DNA of 64,000 nt, from positions 62,001-126,000 of the forward strand of contig NZ_ALXE01000020.1 of NCBI RefSeq assembly GCF_000295955.2, written 5' to 3'. Under the pieces are notes generated by a model, which did no database searches, had not been told where the DNA came from, and worked only from the letters and a program-made list of their open reading frames with translations. This document shows positions 26,008 to 35,102 of this stretch, one piece after another (within the stretch, counting starts at the first letter, position 1; every line of letters starts with the position of its first letter). Source of the stretch: Pantoea sp. A4. GTDB taxonomy: Bacteria; Pseudomonadota; Gammaproteobacteria; Enterobacterales; Enterobacteriaceae. Position numbers and translations under genes: made by a program.

Positions 26008-27141
26008 TCAGCATGCTGCGGCCTTGAGAGCCAGCGGTGCCAGTGCGGTGAAATAGCTGACGGCAGAGCCGATCAGCGCCTCGTTAGGATCAAACTGCGG
26101 GTGGTGCAAGCCGAACAGGCTACTGCTACCGATGCTGACAAACACCCCGGGTACATGATGCAGATAAAATGCAAAATCCTCACCGCCCATCAGTGGGGTG
26201 GCGGTTTGGGTGGCATAACCCTGTTTCTGTGCCAGATTAAGCGCGAAGTCCGCCCACTCCGGGGTATTGATTACTGCGGGTGGGCCTTCCTGCCACTCCA
26301 GCTCGACACGCGCATCAAACCCTGCCGCGATGCCCTGTGCCAGGCGACGGATCTTCTCGGGGATTTGACCCCGGATCGTCGTGTCATGGGTGCGAACGGT
26401 TCCTTCCAGTTCCACGGTTTCCGGTAAAACATTCCAGGTATTCCCGGCGGTGAAGCGCGTTACGCTGATCACCACCGAGTCCAGCGCACTGAACTGGCGC
26501 GCAGGAATGGCATGGAGTGCAGTGACGATTTGGCTGGCAATGGGGATCACATCAATCCCTTCCTGAGGACGTGCCGCGTGAGCTCCCTTGCCATGAATGC
26601 GCAGGGTAAAGCGATCAACATTGGCATAGTAAGCACCGCCGCGCGTTCGGAAAGTGCCAATCGGTAGTTCGGGCGCATTGTGCATGCCAAAAATGGCCTG
26701 CACGCCTTCCAGTGCACCAGCATCAATCAGCTGCTGTGCGCCATTGAACGTCTCCTCTGCGGGCTGGAATAAAATACGTACCCGGCCCGGCAGCGAGGCT
26801 TCCTGTAATTTGAGCTGTTGCGCCACACCGAGCATGACGGTGGTGTGCACGTCATGGCCGCAGGCGTGCATAACGCCTGGGTTTTGTGAACGCCACGGCA
26901 GTTTAGTGGCTTCTTCGATCGGCAGTGCATCAATGTCTGCCCGAAGCGCGATCAGCGATTCACCCTGGCCGATTTCAGCCACTACGCCGGTTTTCAGCCC
27001 CAGAGGCAGCAACCGAATATCACTTTGTTGTAACCAGCGGGTGATGCGCTCTGTGGTGGCGAACTCCTGATTCGACAGTTCAGGATGCTGGTGCAATTCG
27101 CGACGTATTTGCACCAGTTGTTCTGTGGTAAACGTGGTCAT
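26008..27141 (-). CDS. M20-family amidohydrolase (hippurate/N-acyl-amino-acid hydrolase type)
   Basis: 377 aa with the M20D set: MHACGHDVHTTVML, PAEETFNGA, GMHNAPELP, GKGAHAARPQEG and GGEDFAFY. Hydrolyses an N-acyl amino acid, with two metal ions expected. It follows the CMD/AhpD fusion by 11 bp and precedes the VOC gene, so it belongs to the peptide-importer/monooxygenase operon. It is the middle of three M20 paralogues in the window and resembles the one at 36124 most closely (shared GVQAIFGMHN and RGGAYYAN / RGGAFYAN). Confidence 0.9.
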   Translation of the reverse strand: MTTFTTEQLVQIRRELHQHPELSNQEFATTERITRWLQQSDIRLLPLGLKTGVVAEIGQGESLIALRADIDALPIEEATKLPWRSQNPGVMHACGHDVHTTVMLGVAQQLKLQEASLPGRVRILFQPAEETFNGAQQLIDAGALEGVQAIFGMHNAPELPIGTFRTRGGAYYANVDRFTLRIHGKGAHAARPQEGIDVIPIASQIVTALHAIPARQFSALDSVVISVTRFTAGNTWNVLPETVELEGTVRTHDTTIRGQIPEKIRRLAQGIAAGFDARVELEWQEGPPAVINTPEWADFALNLAQKQGYATQTATPLMGGEDFAFYLHHVPGVFVSIGSSSLFGLHHPQFDPNEALIGSAVSYFTALAPLALKAAAC

Positions 27142-27152
27142 GGCAGTTCCTG

Positions 27153-28250
27153 TTATTCAGCCGGTACAAAAGGTTCGCCCAGAGTGAGCATCAGTCGGTT
27201 GGCCCAGGCAAAGAACGCGGTCGACTGCACTACATCCAGCAGGGCTAATTCGTCCAGAGCCAAATCTCGTAGCGCGCTTATCTGTTGCTGAGTGGCGCGA
27301 GGCGGGGTTACGGATAAAGCTGCAGAGAAATCAATAATCGCCTGCCAGCGGGCAGGTTGGCCCGTTGATAACACTGCACCCGGTGCGGTTTGTAATAAAC
27401 GTTCAACGTCGCTGTTCTGTTTGGACAGTTGGCTGGCTTTACGCGCATGCACTGAGGCGCAATAGATGCAGCCGTTCACTTTGCTCACCACGGTGGCCGC
27501 CAATTCACGTTCCGCGCGTGGTAATCCGCCAGCGGTGTAAAAAATGCCTTTATCGGTCAGGGTACGCTGTTCCAGTAGGGGCAGGTTGCGCCCCAGCAGG
27601 CGGAAATAGTCCGAATCACTGTGTCCGTTCCTGGCCAACGTCGCTTGCTCATCAGGCGTAAAGGCGGTCAGGGGTTTTGCCACTAACCACGGCTCCCAGC
27701 CCAGTTCCTGTTGCGTGAAAGCGGTAAGGGCAGTCTTGCCACTGGCGGTCAGTGGTGCGTTATGCCAGCGTCCAGCGAGCACTGGTTCATGTGACGTTGT
27801 CACTTCTTGATCCTGCAACAGATGGAGTCCAGCCAGCAGTCGGCTCTGGAAACTCACAAAGGCAACCAACTGCGCCAATGTGACAATGCCGCGTTCGCTC
27901 CATCCTGCCAGCGTGAGATGTGCAATGTGCTGGGGTGCCGCTTCTACCGGTTCAAAGGTTAAGCGGCGAGCAAACGCTTCCGCCTCCTGAATACGTGGGG
28001 TATCGCTCAGCTCACCCGACAACTGCTCGTAATGGTGTTCCAGCGCCTGTTGTCCATGCCAGCCCGCAACCCGGGTCGCGAACCAGTAACGTTCCGCGAG
28101 GGGAAAGTCTTTATCATCCTGGCCAAACAGGACGTCATAACTTCCCTGGGCGTGTTCTGTGGCCGCGCTGCGGGTGTGTCGTGCAGCGGCAAGTGGGCTT
28201 TGTGGGTCAATATCCGCCAGGTTTGCCAGCAAATCTGCGTGATCGGTCAT
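27153..28250 (-). CDS. Fused CMD-domain / alkylhydroperoxidase-like protein
   Basis: 365 aa. The first ~180 residues look like a carboxymuconolactone-decarboxylase-type helical domain without the redox Cys pair. Residues ~190-365 form an AhpD/peroxidase-related domain with NGCIYCASVHARKASQ, that is CxxC plus the following His. As I recall, the families Avi_7170 (CMD domain) and Avi_7169 (alkylhydroperoxidase domain) occur as separate neighbouring genes in other bacteria; here both seem joined. It overlaps no neighbour, lies 14 bp after the luciferase-like monooxygenase, and has AAGG before its ATG. It may remove peroxide or reactive sulfur products made by the flavin enzyme, or act as a thiol reductase. 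Confidence 0.82.
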   Translation of the reverse strand: MTDHADLLANLADIDPQSPLAAARHTRSAATEHAQGSYDVLFGQDDKDFPLAERYWFATRVAGWHGQQALEHHYEQLSGELSDTPRIQEAEAFARRLTFEPVEAAPQHIAHLTLAGWSERGIVTLAQLVAFVSFQSRLLAGLHLLQDQEVTTSHEPVLAGRWHNAPLTASGKTALTAFTQQELGWEPWLVAKPLTAFTPDEQATLARNGHSDSDYFRLLGRNLPLLEQRTLTDKGIFYTAGGLPRAERELAATVVSKVNGCIYCASVHARKASQLSKQNSDVERLLQTAPGAVLSTGQPARWQAIIDFSAALSVTPPRATQQQISALRDLALDELALLDVVQSTAFFAWANRLMLTLGEPFVPAE

Positions 28251-28264
28251 GTCCTTTTCTCCTG

Positions 28265-29257
28265 TCAGCGTTGCAGTTGCGGCACGATCTGTGCGGCAAT
28301 CAGTTCAATAGAGCGCAAAATATCCGCGTGTGGCGGATCGATGGAATGTACCTGGAAGGAAATATCGGTGACGCGATCCAGTACGCTATCCTGGGCCAGC
28401 GAGGCGTTAACGGTGGCAACGTCGCCCACATGGGCATCAAACTGACGCAGGTAATCATCCAGCGTATTGCCGTCAACACGGTGGCCCGCTGCACAAAAGT
28501 GCTCCGCCTGTTCTGTCAGGCCGGGCAGCGCCAGTTCACGCGCACGTGCCAGGTTATCGGCGACAAACACCGTGCGTGAAGCCAGTATGCGTGGCTCAAC
28601 ACCCGCAGGGAGCGCGGCCAGATAGGCGTCTATCATCGGGTTTTGTATCTCTGGCAGCGGTAAATCTGGCCGTTCGGCCGGGCGTGGTTGGGTGCGTGAC
28701 AGCATCAACCCGTGACCGGCGGCACCGGCTCGCGCTGCGCCTTCCACCGAAAACGTGGCGATCCACACCCGTTTAGCCAACTGGGGCGCGGGCGGGTAAA
28801 GGTGGTTGTCAGGGTGAGCAATATCATCGCCCCGCCAGGCCGCCAGCAAGGTGTGCAGATGTTGAGCAAACGTCTCTGCACGCTGATCAATCGTCAGGCC
28901 GAAGGGCAGAAATGAGGTGGCTGTTCCACCGGAGCCAAAACCCAGCTCCACTCTTCCACCCGAAAGCAAGTCCAGCACGGCGGCATCTTCCGCGACGCGC
29001 AGCGGTGTCTCCAGCGGTAAAGTGATAATCGCGGTGCCGAGGCGAATGCGCTGAGTCTGCGCCGCCACATGTGCGAGAAAGACTAACGGAGAGGGCAGTC
29101 CCCCTTCGTTTTCATGAAAGTGGTGCTGGGCAATCCAGGCGGTATCAAACCCTAGACGTTCAGCATGTAATATTTGCTCGGTAGCCAGGCGATAGCGCTC
29201 TCCGGCGCTGACTTTATCCAGCAGACGAGTGAAAAAACCAAAACGTTTCCGCGTCAT
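28265..29257 (-). CDS. Luciferase-like FMN-dependent monooxygenase (KPN_01858-like family)
   Basis: 330 aa LLM-class TIM barrel: RFGFFTRLLDKVSAGERY, AERLGFDTAWIAQHHFHE, QRIRLGTAIITLPLETPLRVAEDAAVLD (in parts), and GGRVELGFGSGG. This matches the putative FMN-dependent monooxygenase family named, as I recall, after Klebsiella KPN_01858, always linked to a peptide-type ABC importer as here. It overlaps the start of the ATPase stop by 4 bp. The substrate is probably an imported sulfur or nitrogen organic compound; FMNH2 must come from a reductase coded elsewhere. Confidence 0.87.
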   Translation of the reverse strand: MTRKRFGFFTRLLDKVSAGERYRLATEQILHAERLGFDTAWIAQHHFHENEGGLPSPLVFLAHVAAQTQRIRLGTAIITLPLETPLRVAEDAAVLDLLSGGRVELGFGSGGTATSFLPFGLTIDQRAETFAQHLHTLLAAWRGDDIAHPDNHLYPPAPQLAKRVWIATFSVEGAARAGAAGHGLMLSRTQPRPAERPDLPLPEIQNPMIDAYLAALPAGVEPRILASRTVFVADNLARARELALPGLTEQAEHFCAAGHRVDGNTLDDYLRQFDAHVGDVATVNASLAQDSVLDRVTDISFQVHSIDPPHADILRSIELIAAQIVPQLQR

Positions 29258-30867
29258 GCGGGCTCCTCCATTAACGGCTTGAAATGTGGGATAGCGGCAA
29301 TCAGCTCGCGGGTATAGGCGTGGGCTGGTTGGCTGAAGAGGGTTGCGGTATCCCCCTGTTCAATGACTTCCCCGTGCCGCAACACCGTGACGCTGTCAGC
29401 GATATGGCGCACGGTAGCGAGATCGTGCGTGATGAACAGGCAGGTGACGCCGGACTCATCCTGTAACGAGGCGATAAGGCGCAGGATTTGTGCCTGCACG
29501 GTGACATCCAGTGCGGAGGTGGCTTCATCCAGTACCAGAATCTCGGGTTGCAGGATCAGTGCCCGCGCAAGCGCTACGCGCTGGCGTTGCCCACCGGAAA
29601 GGGCTTGGGGCTTGCGCGCGAGCAATTCGATCGGCAACGCCACGCGCCGGGTAATCGCTTCCACCTGCTCCCGTCGCTCAGCGCGGCTTAAGCGTGAGAA
29701 ATTGCGCAGGGGTTCTTCAATGATGTGAAACAGGGTCTGACGCGGGTCCAGCGACGCGTAAGGGTTTTGGTACACCAGTTGAATGCGGCGACGCAGTTGG
29801 CGTAGATCTTCCCCACGCAGATTGTGCAGTGGCGTGCCTCCCAGCGTAATGGTGCCGGAATCCGCATGCTCGAAGCCGAGCAGAATACGTGCCAGGGTGC
29901 TTTTTCCGCTGCCGGATTCTCCCACCAGCGCGTGTAAACTGCCGCGTTTAACCGCGAAAGAAACCTGATTCAGCGCCTGTAAATGCTGTTTACCCCCGAG
30001 GGAAAAACGCTTATTTACAGCCTCTACCGTAATCATATTTTGTTCGCTGATGCGGCGAGTGGCCGCACGTTCCACTGCGGGCACGGCATCCTGAAGTAAC
30101 TGCCGCGTATAGGGATTACGCGGAGCGGTAATGACCTCGCGGGTGTTGCCCGCTTCCTGTAGCTCCCCATGACGAAAGACAAGAATACGGTCGGCCCGTT
30201 CGGCGGCCAGCGCCAGATCATGGGTGACAAACAGCACGGCGGTGCCGGTTTCCTGACGAAGTTCATCAATCAGATCCAGAATGTGACGTTGTACGGTCAC
30301 GTCCAGCGCGCTGGTTGGCTCATCGGCAATGATCAGTTCCGGTTTGCAGGCGAGGGCAATGGCTATTAAGACGCGTTGTTTCATGCCGCCAGAGAGCTGA
30401 TGCGGGTACTGTGCAACGCGCTGTTCGGGGTAGCTGAGGCCGACACGGCTTAACAGTTCAAGCACCCGTTGCTGGCGCTGCACACGGCTCAGGCGCTGAT
30501 GCAGTTTCAGCATCTCTTCAACCTGTTCACCCACCGTTTTCACCGGATTGAGTGAGTTGCCCGGATCTTGTGGCACCAGGCTGATACGGCTACCGCGCAG
30601 TTGTTGCCATTGACGAGGTGACCAGTGGCTGATGTCGGTGCCGTTCAGGTGAATAGCGCCCCGATCGCGGCGGCCATTTTCCGCCAACAGGCCGATGATG
30701 GCCTGGGCGGTGGTGGTTTTACCGGAGCCTGACTCCCCCACCAGCGCCACGATTTCACCGGCTTTGAGCTCAAAGCTCACGTCATGCACCACCTGGTGCC
30801 AGTGATGATCGCGACGGTAGCTGAGACTCAGGTTTTCGACTTTTAACAGCGGTGTGGTCTGGCTCAT
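29254..30867 (-). CDS. Dual ATP-binding subunit of an oligopeptide-type ABC importer (DppD-DppF fusion)
   Basis: 537 aa with two complete ABC cassettes. The N half has [24 protein letters not shown] and LIIADEP. The C half has [24 protein letters not shown] and ILVLDEA. The arrangement is that of fused YejF/GsiA-type ATPases. The start overlaps the DppC-like permease stop by 4 bp. It energises the two permeases coded just upstream in the operon. Confidence 0.93.
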   Translation of the reverse strand: MSQTTPLLKVENLSLSYRRDHHWHQVVHDVSFELKAGEIVALVGESGSGKTTTAQAIIGLLAENGRRDRGAIHLNGTDISHWSPRQWQQLRGSRISLVPQDPGNSLNPVKTVGEQVEEMLKLHQRLSRVQRQQRVLELLSRVGLSYPEQRVAQYPHQLSGGMKQRVLIAIALACKPELIIADEPTSALDVTVQRHILDLIDELRQETGTAVLFVTHDLALAAERADRILVFRHGELQEAGNTREVITAPRNPYTRQLLQDAVPAVERAATRRISEQNMITVEAVNKRFSLGGKQHLQALNQVSFAVKRGSLHALVGESGSGKSTLARILLGFEHADSGTITLGGTPLHNLRGEDLRQLRRRIQLVYQNPYASLDPRQTLFHIIEEPLRNFSRLSRAERREQVEAITRRVALPIELLARKPQALSGGQRQRVALARALILQPEILVLDEATSALDVTVQAQILRLIASLQDESGVTCLFITHDLATVRHIADSVTVLRHGEVIEQGDTATLFSQPAHAYTRELIAAIPHFKPLMEEPA

Positions 30868-31721
30868 CGCGCCGCTCCTGCCAGTTGGCGGCTGATACGG
30901 TTAGTGGCTAACACCACGATCACCACCACCAGGCCGGGAAAGGTAGTCAGCCACCATGCGGTAGAGAGATAGTTGCGCCCCTCGGCAATCAGCAGCCCCC
31001 ACTCCGGCATCGGGGGTGGCGTGCCATATCCGAGGAAGCCGAGCGTGGCCAGCGCCAGGATGCTCTGACCAAACTGCAAGGCAGCGTAAGCGATCACCGC
31101 AGTGAGTGAATTGGGCAGAATGTGCCGCCACAGGATGCTAAAGAAGGTGCCACCGCTGCCCTGTGCCGCTTCAACAAAAGCGCTGTGGCGCAGACGTACC
31201 ACTTCACCGCGTACCAGACGGGCAAAGCTGGCAATGGAGGCGATCCCCACGGCGAGCGCGGCATGTAACGTGCCGAAGCCAAGCAGAATAAGAAAACTCA
31301 GAGACAACAGCAGTGAAGGAATAGAGAGCAGTACATCCACCAGGCGCATGATGAGTGTCTCGATCCGGCCACCCAGACTGCCTGCGATCAGGCCGAGCGC
31401 GGTGCCAGGAATCAGCCCCATCAATACCGCCAACAGCGCGGCCGATAGCGTATGTGATGCTCCCCAGAGAATACGGGCGTAGAGATCGCGGCCCAGTTGA
31501 TCGGTTCCCAGCCAGTGGTCACTTGCCGGGGGCAGACGTTGCGCGCCTGCAATCCCCTCGGTGGGGCTGTAATGGGTGAACCACTGCGGTGCGAATGCCA
31601 CGATCACCACCAGCACAATCACCGTCCAGGCCAGCCACAGCCCAGGTTGCAGGCGGAGCAGACGCGGCGTGGCCGGTTGCGGTTCATTCGATCGGGCGAC
31701 AGAGTAATCCACCAGGCTCAT
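30864..31721 (-). CDS. Oligopeptide-type ABC importer permease (DppC-like)
   Basis: 285 aa inner-membrane permease. One hydrophobic N-terminal helix (LWLAWTVIVLVVIVAFAP) is followed by the DppC signature region HWLGTDQLGRDLYARILWG and an EAA-type loop (FVEAAQGSGGTFFSILWRHILP). It overlaps both neighbours by 4 bp, so the three transport genes are translationally coupled. It forms a heterodimer with the product at 31718. Confidence 0.92.
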   Translation of the reverse strand: MSLVDYSVARSNEPQPATPRLLRLQPGLWLAWTVIVLVVIVAFAPQWFTHYSPTEGIAGAQRLPPASDHWLGTDQLGRDLYARILWGASHTLSAALLAVLMGLIPGTALGLIAGSLGGRIETLIMRLVDVLLSIPSLLLSLSFLILLGFGTLHAALAVGIASIASFARLVRGEVVRLRHSAFVEAAQGSGGTFFSILWRHILPNSLTAVIAYAALQFGQSILALATLGFLGYGTPPPMPEWGLLIAEGRNYLSTAWWLTTFPGLVVVIVVLATNRISRQLAGAAR

Positions 31722-32662
31722 CGTGCTTCTCCCGATAGGGTATGTAAACGAGGGTCAAGCAGCGGCATTAGCGCATCGACCAGTAAATTAATCAGGACAA
31801 AGCCAAGGGCAGAGATCATCACAACCGCCTGTAACACCGCGACATCCTGGTTGTTCACCGCCTGTTGCGTGAGTTGACCAATGCCGCCAAGGCCAAACAC
31901 GGTTTCGGTAATCAATGCACCGGCGATCAGCTCACCCAGCAGCAGACCGGCAACCGTCAATGCGGGCAGCAACGCATTGCGCATGACGTGACGCCACAAT
32001 ATGCGGTTTTCACTGGCACCTTTAGCCCGGGCAACGGCCACAAAGGGCAGCGTCTGGACCTCGTCAATGCTGCGCAGGAGGATCTGCGCCAGTGGCGCTG
32101 AAATCGGCACCGCCACGGTCAAAACCGGTAAAATTAGCCCCTGTAACGGCGAAGGATTGATCACCGGTACCCAACGCAGCTGAAAGGAGAACAGCTGAAT
32201 CAACGCGATGCCGAGCCAGAATGTGGGTAGAGAAATAAACAGGGCTGGCACCGAGTGCAGCCAACGGCTCAGTGGGCGCAGCCAGCGTTGGTTTGCCAGC
32301 GTTGCCAGCAACAATGCCAGCACCACCGCGAGGGCAAATCCTGCTACGGCCAGGCTCAGGGTGTCTGGCAGGTTGCTGGTCAGCTGTTCACTGACCGGGA
32401 CGCCGGCCTGAATGGAGAAACCAAAATCCCCGTGCAGCATGGCGAACAGCGTATGGAAATACTGTTGCCACAACGGCGTATCGGCACCGTAGGCGAGACG
32501 CATTTCAGCAATCTGCGCCGGGCTCAGCCCCAGGTCAGGGTTCTGAAACTTAATCAGCACCGCATCACCCGGTAATACCTGCAACAGCAGGAAGGAGAGG
32601 GTAAAGGCGGCCCATAACACCAACACGCCCTGGCCCACTCTTCGCAGCAGAAAATGCCCCAT
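31718..32662 (-). CDS. Oligopeptide-type ABC importer permease (DppB-like)
   Basis: 314 aa. N-terminal helix GVLVLWAAFTLSFLLLQVLPGDA, then the DppB-type body with EAA loop FVAVARAKGASENRILWRHVMRNALLP. It follows the binding-protein gene by 15 bp and overlaps the DppC-like gene by 4 bp. Function as a channel subunit is secure; the substrate is not shown by the sequence. Confidence 0.92.
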   Translation of the reverse strand: MGHFLLRRVGQGVLVLWAAFTLSFLLLQVLPGDAVLIKFQNPDLGLSPAQIAEMRLAYGADTPLWQQYFHTLFAMLHGDFGFSIQAGVPVSEQLTSNLPDTLSLAVAGFALAVVLALLLATLANQRWLRPLSRWLHSVPALFISLPTFWLGIALIQLFSFQLRWVPVINPSPLQGLILPVLTVAVPISAPLAQILLRSIDEVQTLPFVAVARAKGASENRILWRHVMRNALLPALTVAGLLLGELIAGALITETVFGLGGIGQLTQQAVNNQDVAVLQAVVMISALGFVLINLLVDALMPLLDPRLHTLSGEAR

Positions 32663-32677
32663 GACTTACCCTCTCAC

Positions 32678-34312
32678 TCAGTGCTTTTCAAGCCACGCGC
32701 CGTAGAACGAAGGGCGGCCAACGGCTTCAAAACTGACGCCTTTAAACCACGGCGCACCGGCGAAGACCTGTGGCTCTTCAAACACCGGGATGACATAAGC
32801 CTGATCGATCAGATAGCGCTGTACATCCCCCGTGAGCTGTAGGCGTTTGGCCGGATCGACTTCTGCTGAGATATCCACCAGCAACTGGTTGAGTTTGTCG
32901 TCACGGAAACTTTTCACTTTGTCGCTGGAGCCGCCTTTTTGCAGCAGCGCATCGCGGTTAGTGGGGTAGAAGCTGCTCTTCACCACATCGGGATCGGCGC
33001 GGCCCACTTCAGTGACGTTAAGCGGTGTTTTCAATGGGTCGAGGCTATCCAGAGTACGGCTACCGGCATCACCGGCTTTCACGCTTAGCGCCACGCCAAC
33101 CTCACGCCATTGCTGAGCAATCAGTTGCAGGACTTCTTTATTCTGTGGCTGAGGCAGTGATTCATACACGGTCAGCGCAAGGCGTTGGCCGTCTTTCACA
33201 CGAATGCCATCCGGTCCGGGTTTCCAGCCAGCTTCATCAAGCAGTTTCTTTGATAATTGCGGGTCAAATTTCAGCTTATCAGCAAGATTGACGTAGCCTG
33301 CGGCACTGGCGGCCAGCAAAGACGTGGCTTGCGGGTAGTTAGGTGAAAACAGCGTCTGCACCACCTGATGCGTATTGGTGGCATGCAGCAAAGCCTGGCG
33401 CACGCGGATATCGCTGACCAACGGGTTATCCGGGCGGAAACTGATGCTATCGTTGACGCCCCGGGTGGGTGCGGCATAAATAGGGAATTTTTGCGCTTCG
33501 GCCTGCTTCTCATCGTAGGCCTGGACCTGACGAATAAAATCAGCCTGGCCCGCCAGCAGCGCACCGATGCGCACGCTGTCTTCCGGCGTAACAATCACTT
33601 TGATGCCATCAAGATTGGCCGGGCCTTGCTGAGCAATGTTTTTCGGCCCCCAGTGATAGTCTTTGCGTTTCACCAGATCGACTTCACGGCCCAGTTTTTC
33701 GTCACTGACTACGAACGGACCCGATCCGATGATATGGCGCGCATCCCCCAACTGGTCAAAACTGCGGTTCAGGGTGCTAAGTGACACCAGACCTGAACCA
33801 ATGGTGGCTGTACCTTGCAGGAAGCCCGGTGACGGTTTCTTGAAGAAGAACTTCACCGTCAAAGGATCCACCACTTCACTGTGGTCGTAGTTGTTGATCA
33901 CTTCGGACACCGGCAGATGCTTCTCTTTATTTCCCAGTCCGTAGGTATCAAAGTTTTTAGCCACCGCATTGGCATCCAGCGGTGTGCCGTCAGAGAAGGT
34001 AATGCCAGGGCGGATTTTAAAGGTATATTCGGTTTTATCCGCGTTGCTGGTCCAGCTCTCCGCTACCCAGGGCTCGACCTGTAAGGTGTTAGGATTTTGC
34101 CAGGTGAGCTTATCGGTGATCTGGTTGAGAATACCGCCGTTAGGATAGAAACCCCCAGCGGGTGGATAGAGGTTAGTATGTGCCTGCTGTTCCAGGTAAA
34201 TTAAGGTACCACCCTGAACCGGCTTATCTGCCGCCAACGCGCTGAAACTCCCGGCGAGTAATGTAATAGCGATTGCACTTTGTACTGGTGAAAGCGAAAA
34301 ACGTTTTTTCAT
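32678..34312 (-). CDS. Oligopeptide-type ABC importer substrate-binding protein (KPN_01854-like)
   Basis: Family 5 solute-binding protein (about 544 aa). The start is set at the ATG at 34312 because AAGG lies 8 nt upstream and a good signal peptide then begins MKKRFSLSPVQ and ends at ALA-ADKP; the longer frame adds 25 unlikely residues. Typical features are TYTFKIRPGITFSDGTPLDANAV (in parts) and LLHATNTHQVVQTLF. First gene of the eight-gene minus operon ending at 25136. Matches, as I recall, a binding-protein family tied to the luciferase-like monooxygenase three genes on. Likely ligand: a small organosulfur or modified amino compound. Confidence 0.88.
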   Translation of the reverse strand: MKKRFSLSPVQSAIAITLLAGSFSALAADKPVQGGTLIYLEQQAHTNLYPPAGGFYPNGGILNQITDKLTWQNPNTLQVEPWVAESWTSNADKTEYTFKIRPGITFSDGTPLDANAVAKNFDTYGLGNKEKHLPVSEVINNYDHSEVVDPLTVKFFFKKPSPGFLQGTATIGSGLVSLSTLNRSFDQLGDARHIIGSGPFVVSDEKLGREVDLVKRKDYHWGPKNIAQQGPANLDGIKVIVTPEDSVRIGALLAGQADFIRQVQAYDEKQAEAQKFPIYAAPTRGVNDSISFRPDNPLVSDIRVRQALLHATNTHQVVQTLFSPNYPQATSLLAASAAGYVNLADKLKFDPQLSKKLLDEAGWKPGPDGIRVKDGQRLALTVYESLPQPQNKEVLQLIAQQWREVGVALSVKAGDAGSRTLDSLDPLKTPLNVTEVGRADPDVVKSSFYPTNRDALLQKGGSSDKVKSFRDDKLNQLLVDISAEVDPAKRLQLTGDVQRYLIDQAYVIPVFEEPQVFAGAPWFKGVSFEAVGRPSFYGAWLEKH

Positions 34313-34560
34313 CTCGATGCCTTTATTATTAAGTACCTTTAGCGGTCTTAAATCATCATCGAATGTGATACCAAACAGGTGAAGCAACGAATTGAGCTTA
34401 GCTTTGCTGCAATAAACAAATAGAACGCCAGCGACGCTTTTCTCCTTTATTTCATGCTAATTTCGGCACATAACTGCCTGATTGCTGATGTCTATTGCCA
34501 GATTTGTTATTAAGGTGAGGCCACACCTACGGATGGCTTCTAATCACATAAGATTTTCTT

Positions 34561-34566
34561 TATAAT
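34561..34566 (+). promoter_or_regulatory. -10 box for the small membrane protein gene
   Basis: A perfect TATAAT lies 33 bp before the GTG at 34599. The region 17 bp upstream (TTCTAA) is only a weak -35, so an activator or an extended element may help. The gap 34313-34598 must also contain the promoter of the minus-strand operon. Confidence 0.5.
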
Positions 34567-34598
34567 GATGCTCCATCTGGACAAAAAAGGACACGGAC

Positions 34599-34796
34599 GT
34601 GGGCGTCATTCTTCTGTTAGCACTTCTCGCATGTATCCCGGCAACCATCGCTAAGCTCAAAGGACACTCGTTTATCGCGTGGTGGTTCTACGGGGTCTTT
34701 CTGCTGGTGGTTGCGTTGATTCACTCACTGTTTTTACGTAAGAAGCCGAAAAATCCAGAGCCGGTTCCCGTGGACATGCGTGGCAAGGTGAACTGA
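34599..34796 (+). CDS. Small inner-membrane protein of unknown function (65 aa)
   Basis: Starts at a GTG with AAGGA 7 nt upstream and a TATAAT in front, and is followed by a good terminator, so it is probably a real single gene. Two hydrophobic helices (GVILLLALLACIPATIA and FIAWWFYGVFLLVVALIHSLF) surround a short KLKGHS loop; the tail is charged and proline-rich (RKKPKNPEPVPVDMRG). I recognise a general type of small enterobacterial membrane protein with the pattern ATIAKxKGxSFxxWW but no function. Confidence 0.72.
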   Translation: MGVILLLALLACIPATIAKLKGHSFIAWWFYGVFLLVVALIHSLFLRKKPKNPEPVPVDMRGKVN

Positions 34797-34818
34797 GCCA
34801 TCACCGATCTGACTTACA

Positions 34819-34850
34819 GTAGCGATGGCGTACATCATCGCTACCTTTTA
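34819..34850 (+). terminator. Rho-independent terminator after small membrane protein gene
   Basis: The 9-bp stem GTAGCGATG / CATCGCTAC with an 8-nt loop is followed by CTTTTA, 22 bp after the stop. The rest of the 306-bp gap (34851-35102) is AT-rich with no gene and should hold the promoter of the operon that starts at 35103. Confidence 0.82.
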
Positions 34851-35102
34851 CCGTTGATTCTGCCAGTTTTTCTTATCTTTTTTTCGTGGCTTAATAAGAA
34901 TAGCGCAAGCCATAAGCCAGCTTTTTCATATCTTTTCAGCAGGGAAATCATCAGGCCCTGTTAAAACAGCCGGTTATCTTCCTAAATTCATTTTGCTTAA
35001 TAGATATATCAGAATCCCCTAACCAAATGACTTTATGTTGTTTTACGAAATATCTTTCAGGTTTCAGACTTAGCGGCAACTGCTTATATAAGGAATTGAC
35101 GC

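Noticed and set aside
27920-28579. 219-codon plus-strand frame opposite the CMD and LLM genes
   Set aside because: Shadow of the two well-supported minus-strand genes; composition and lack of domains argue against it.
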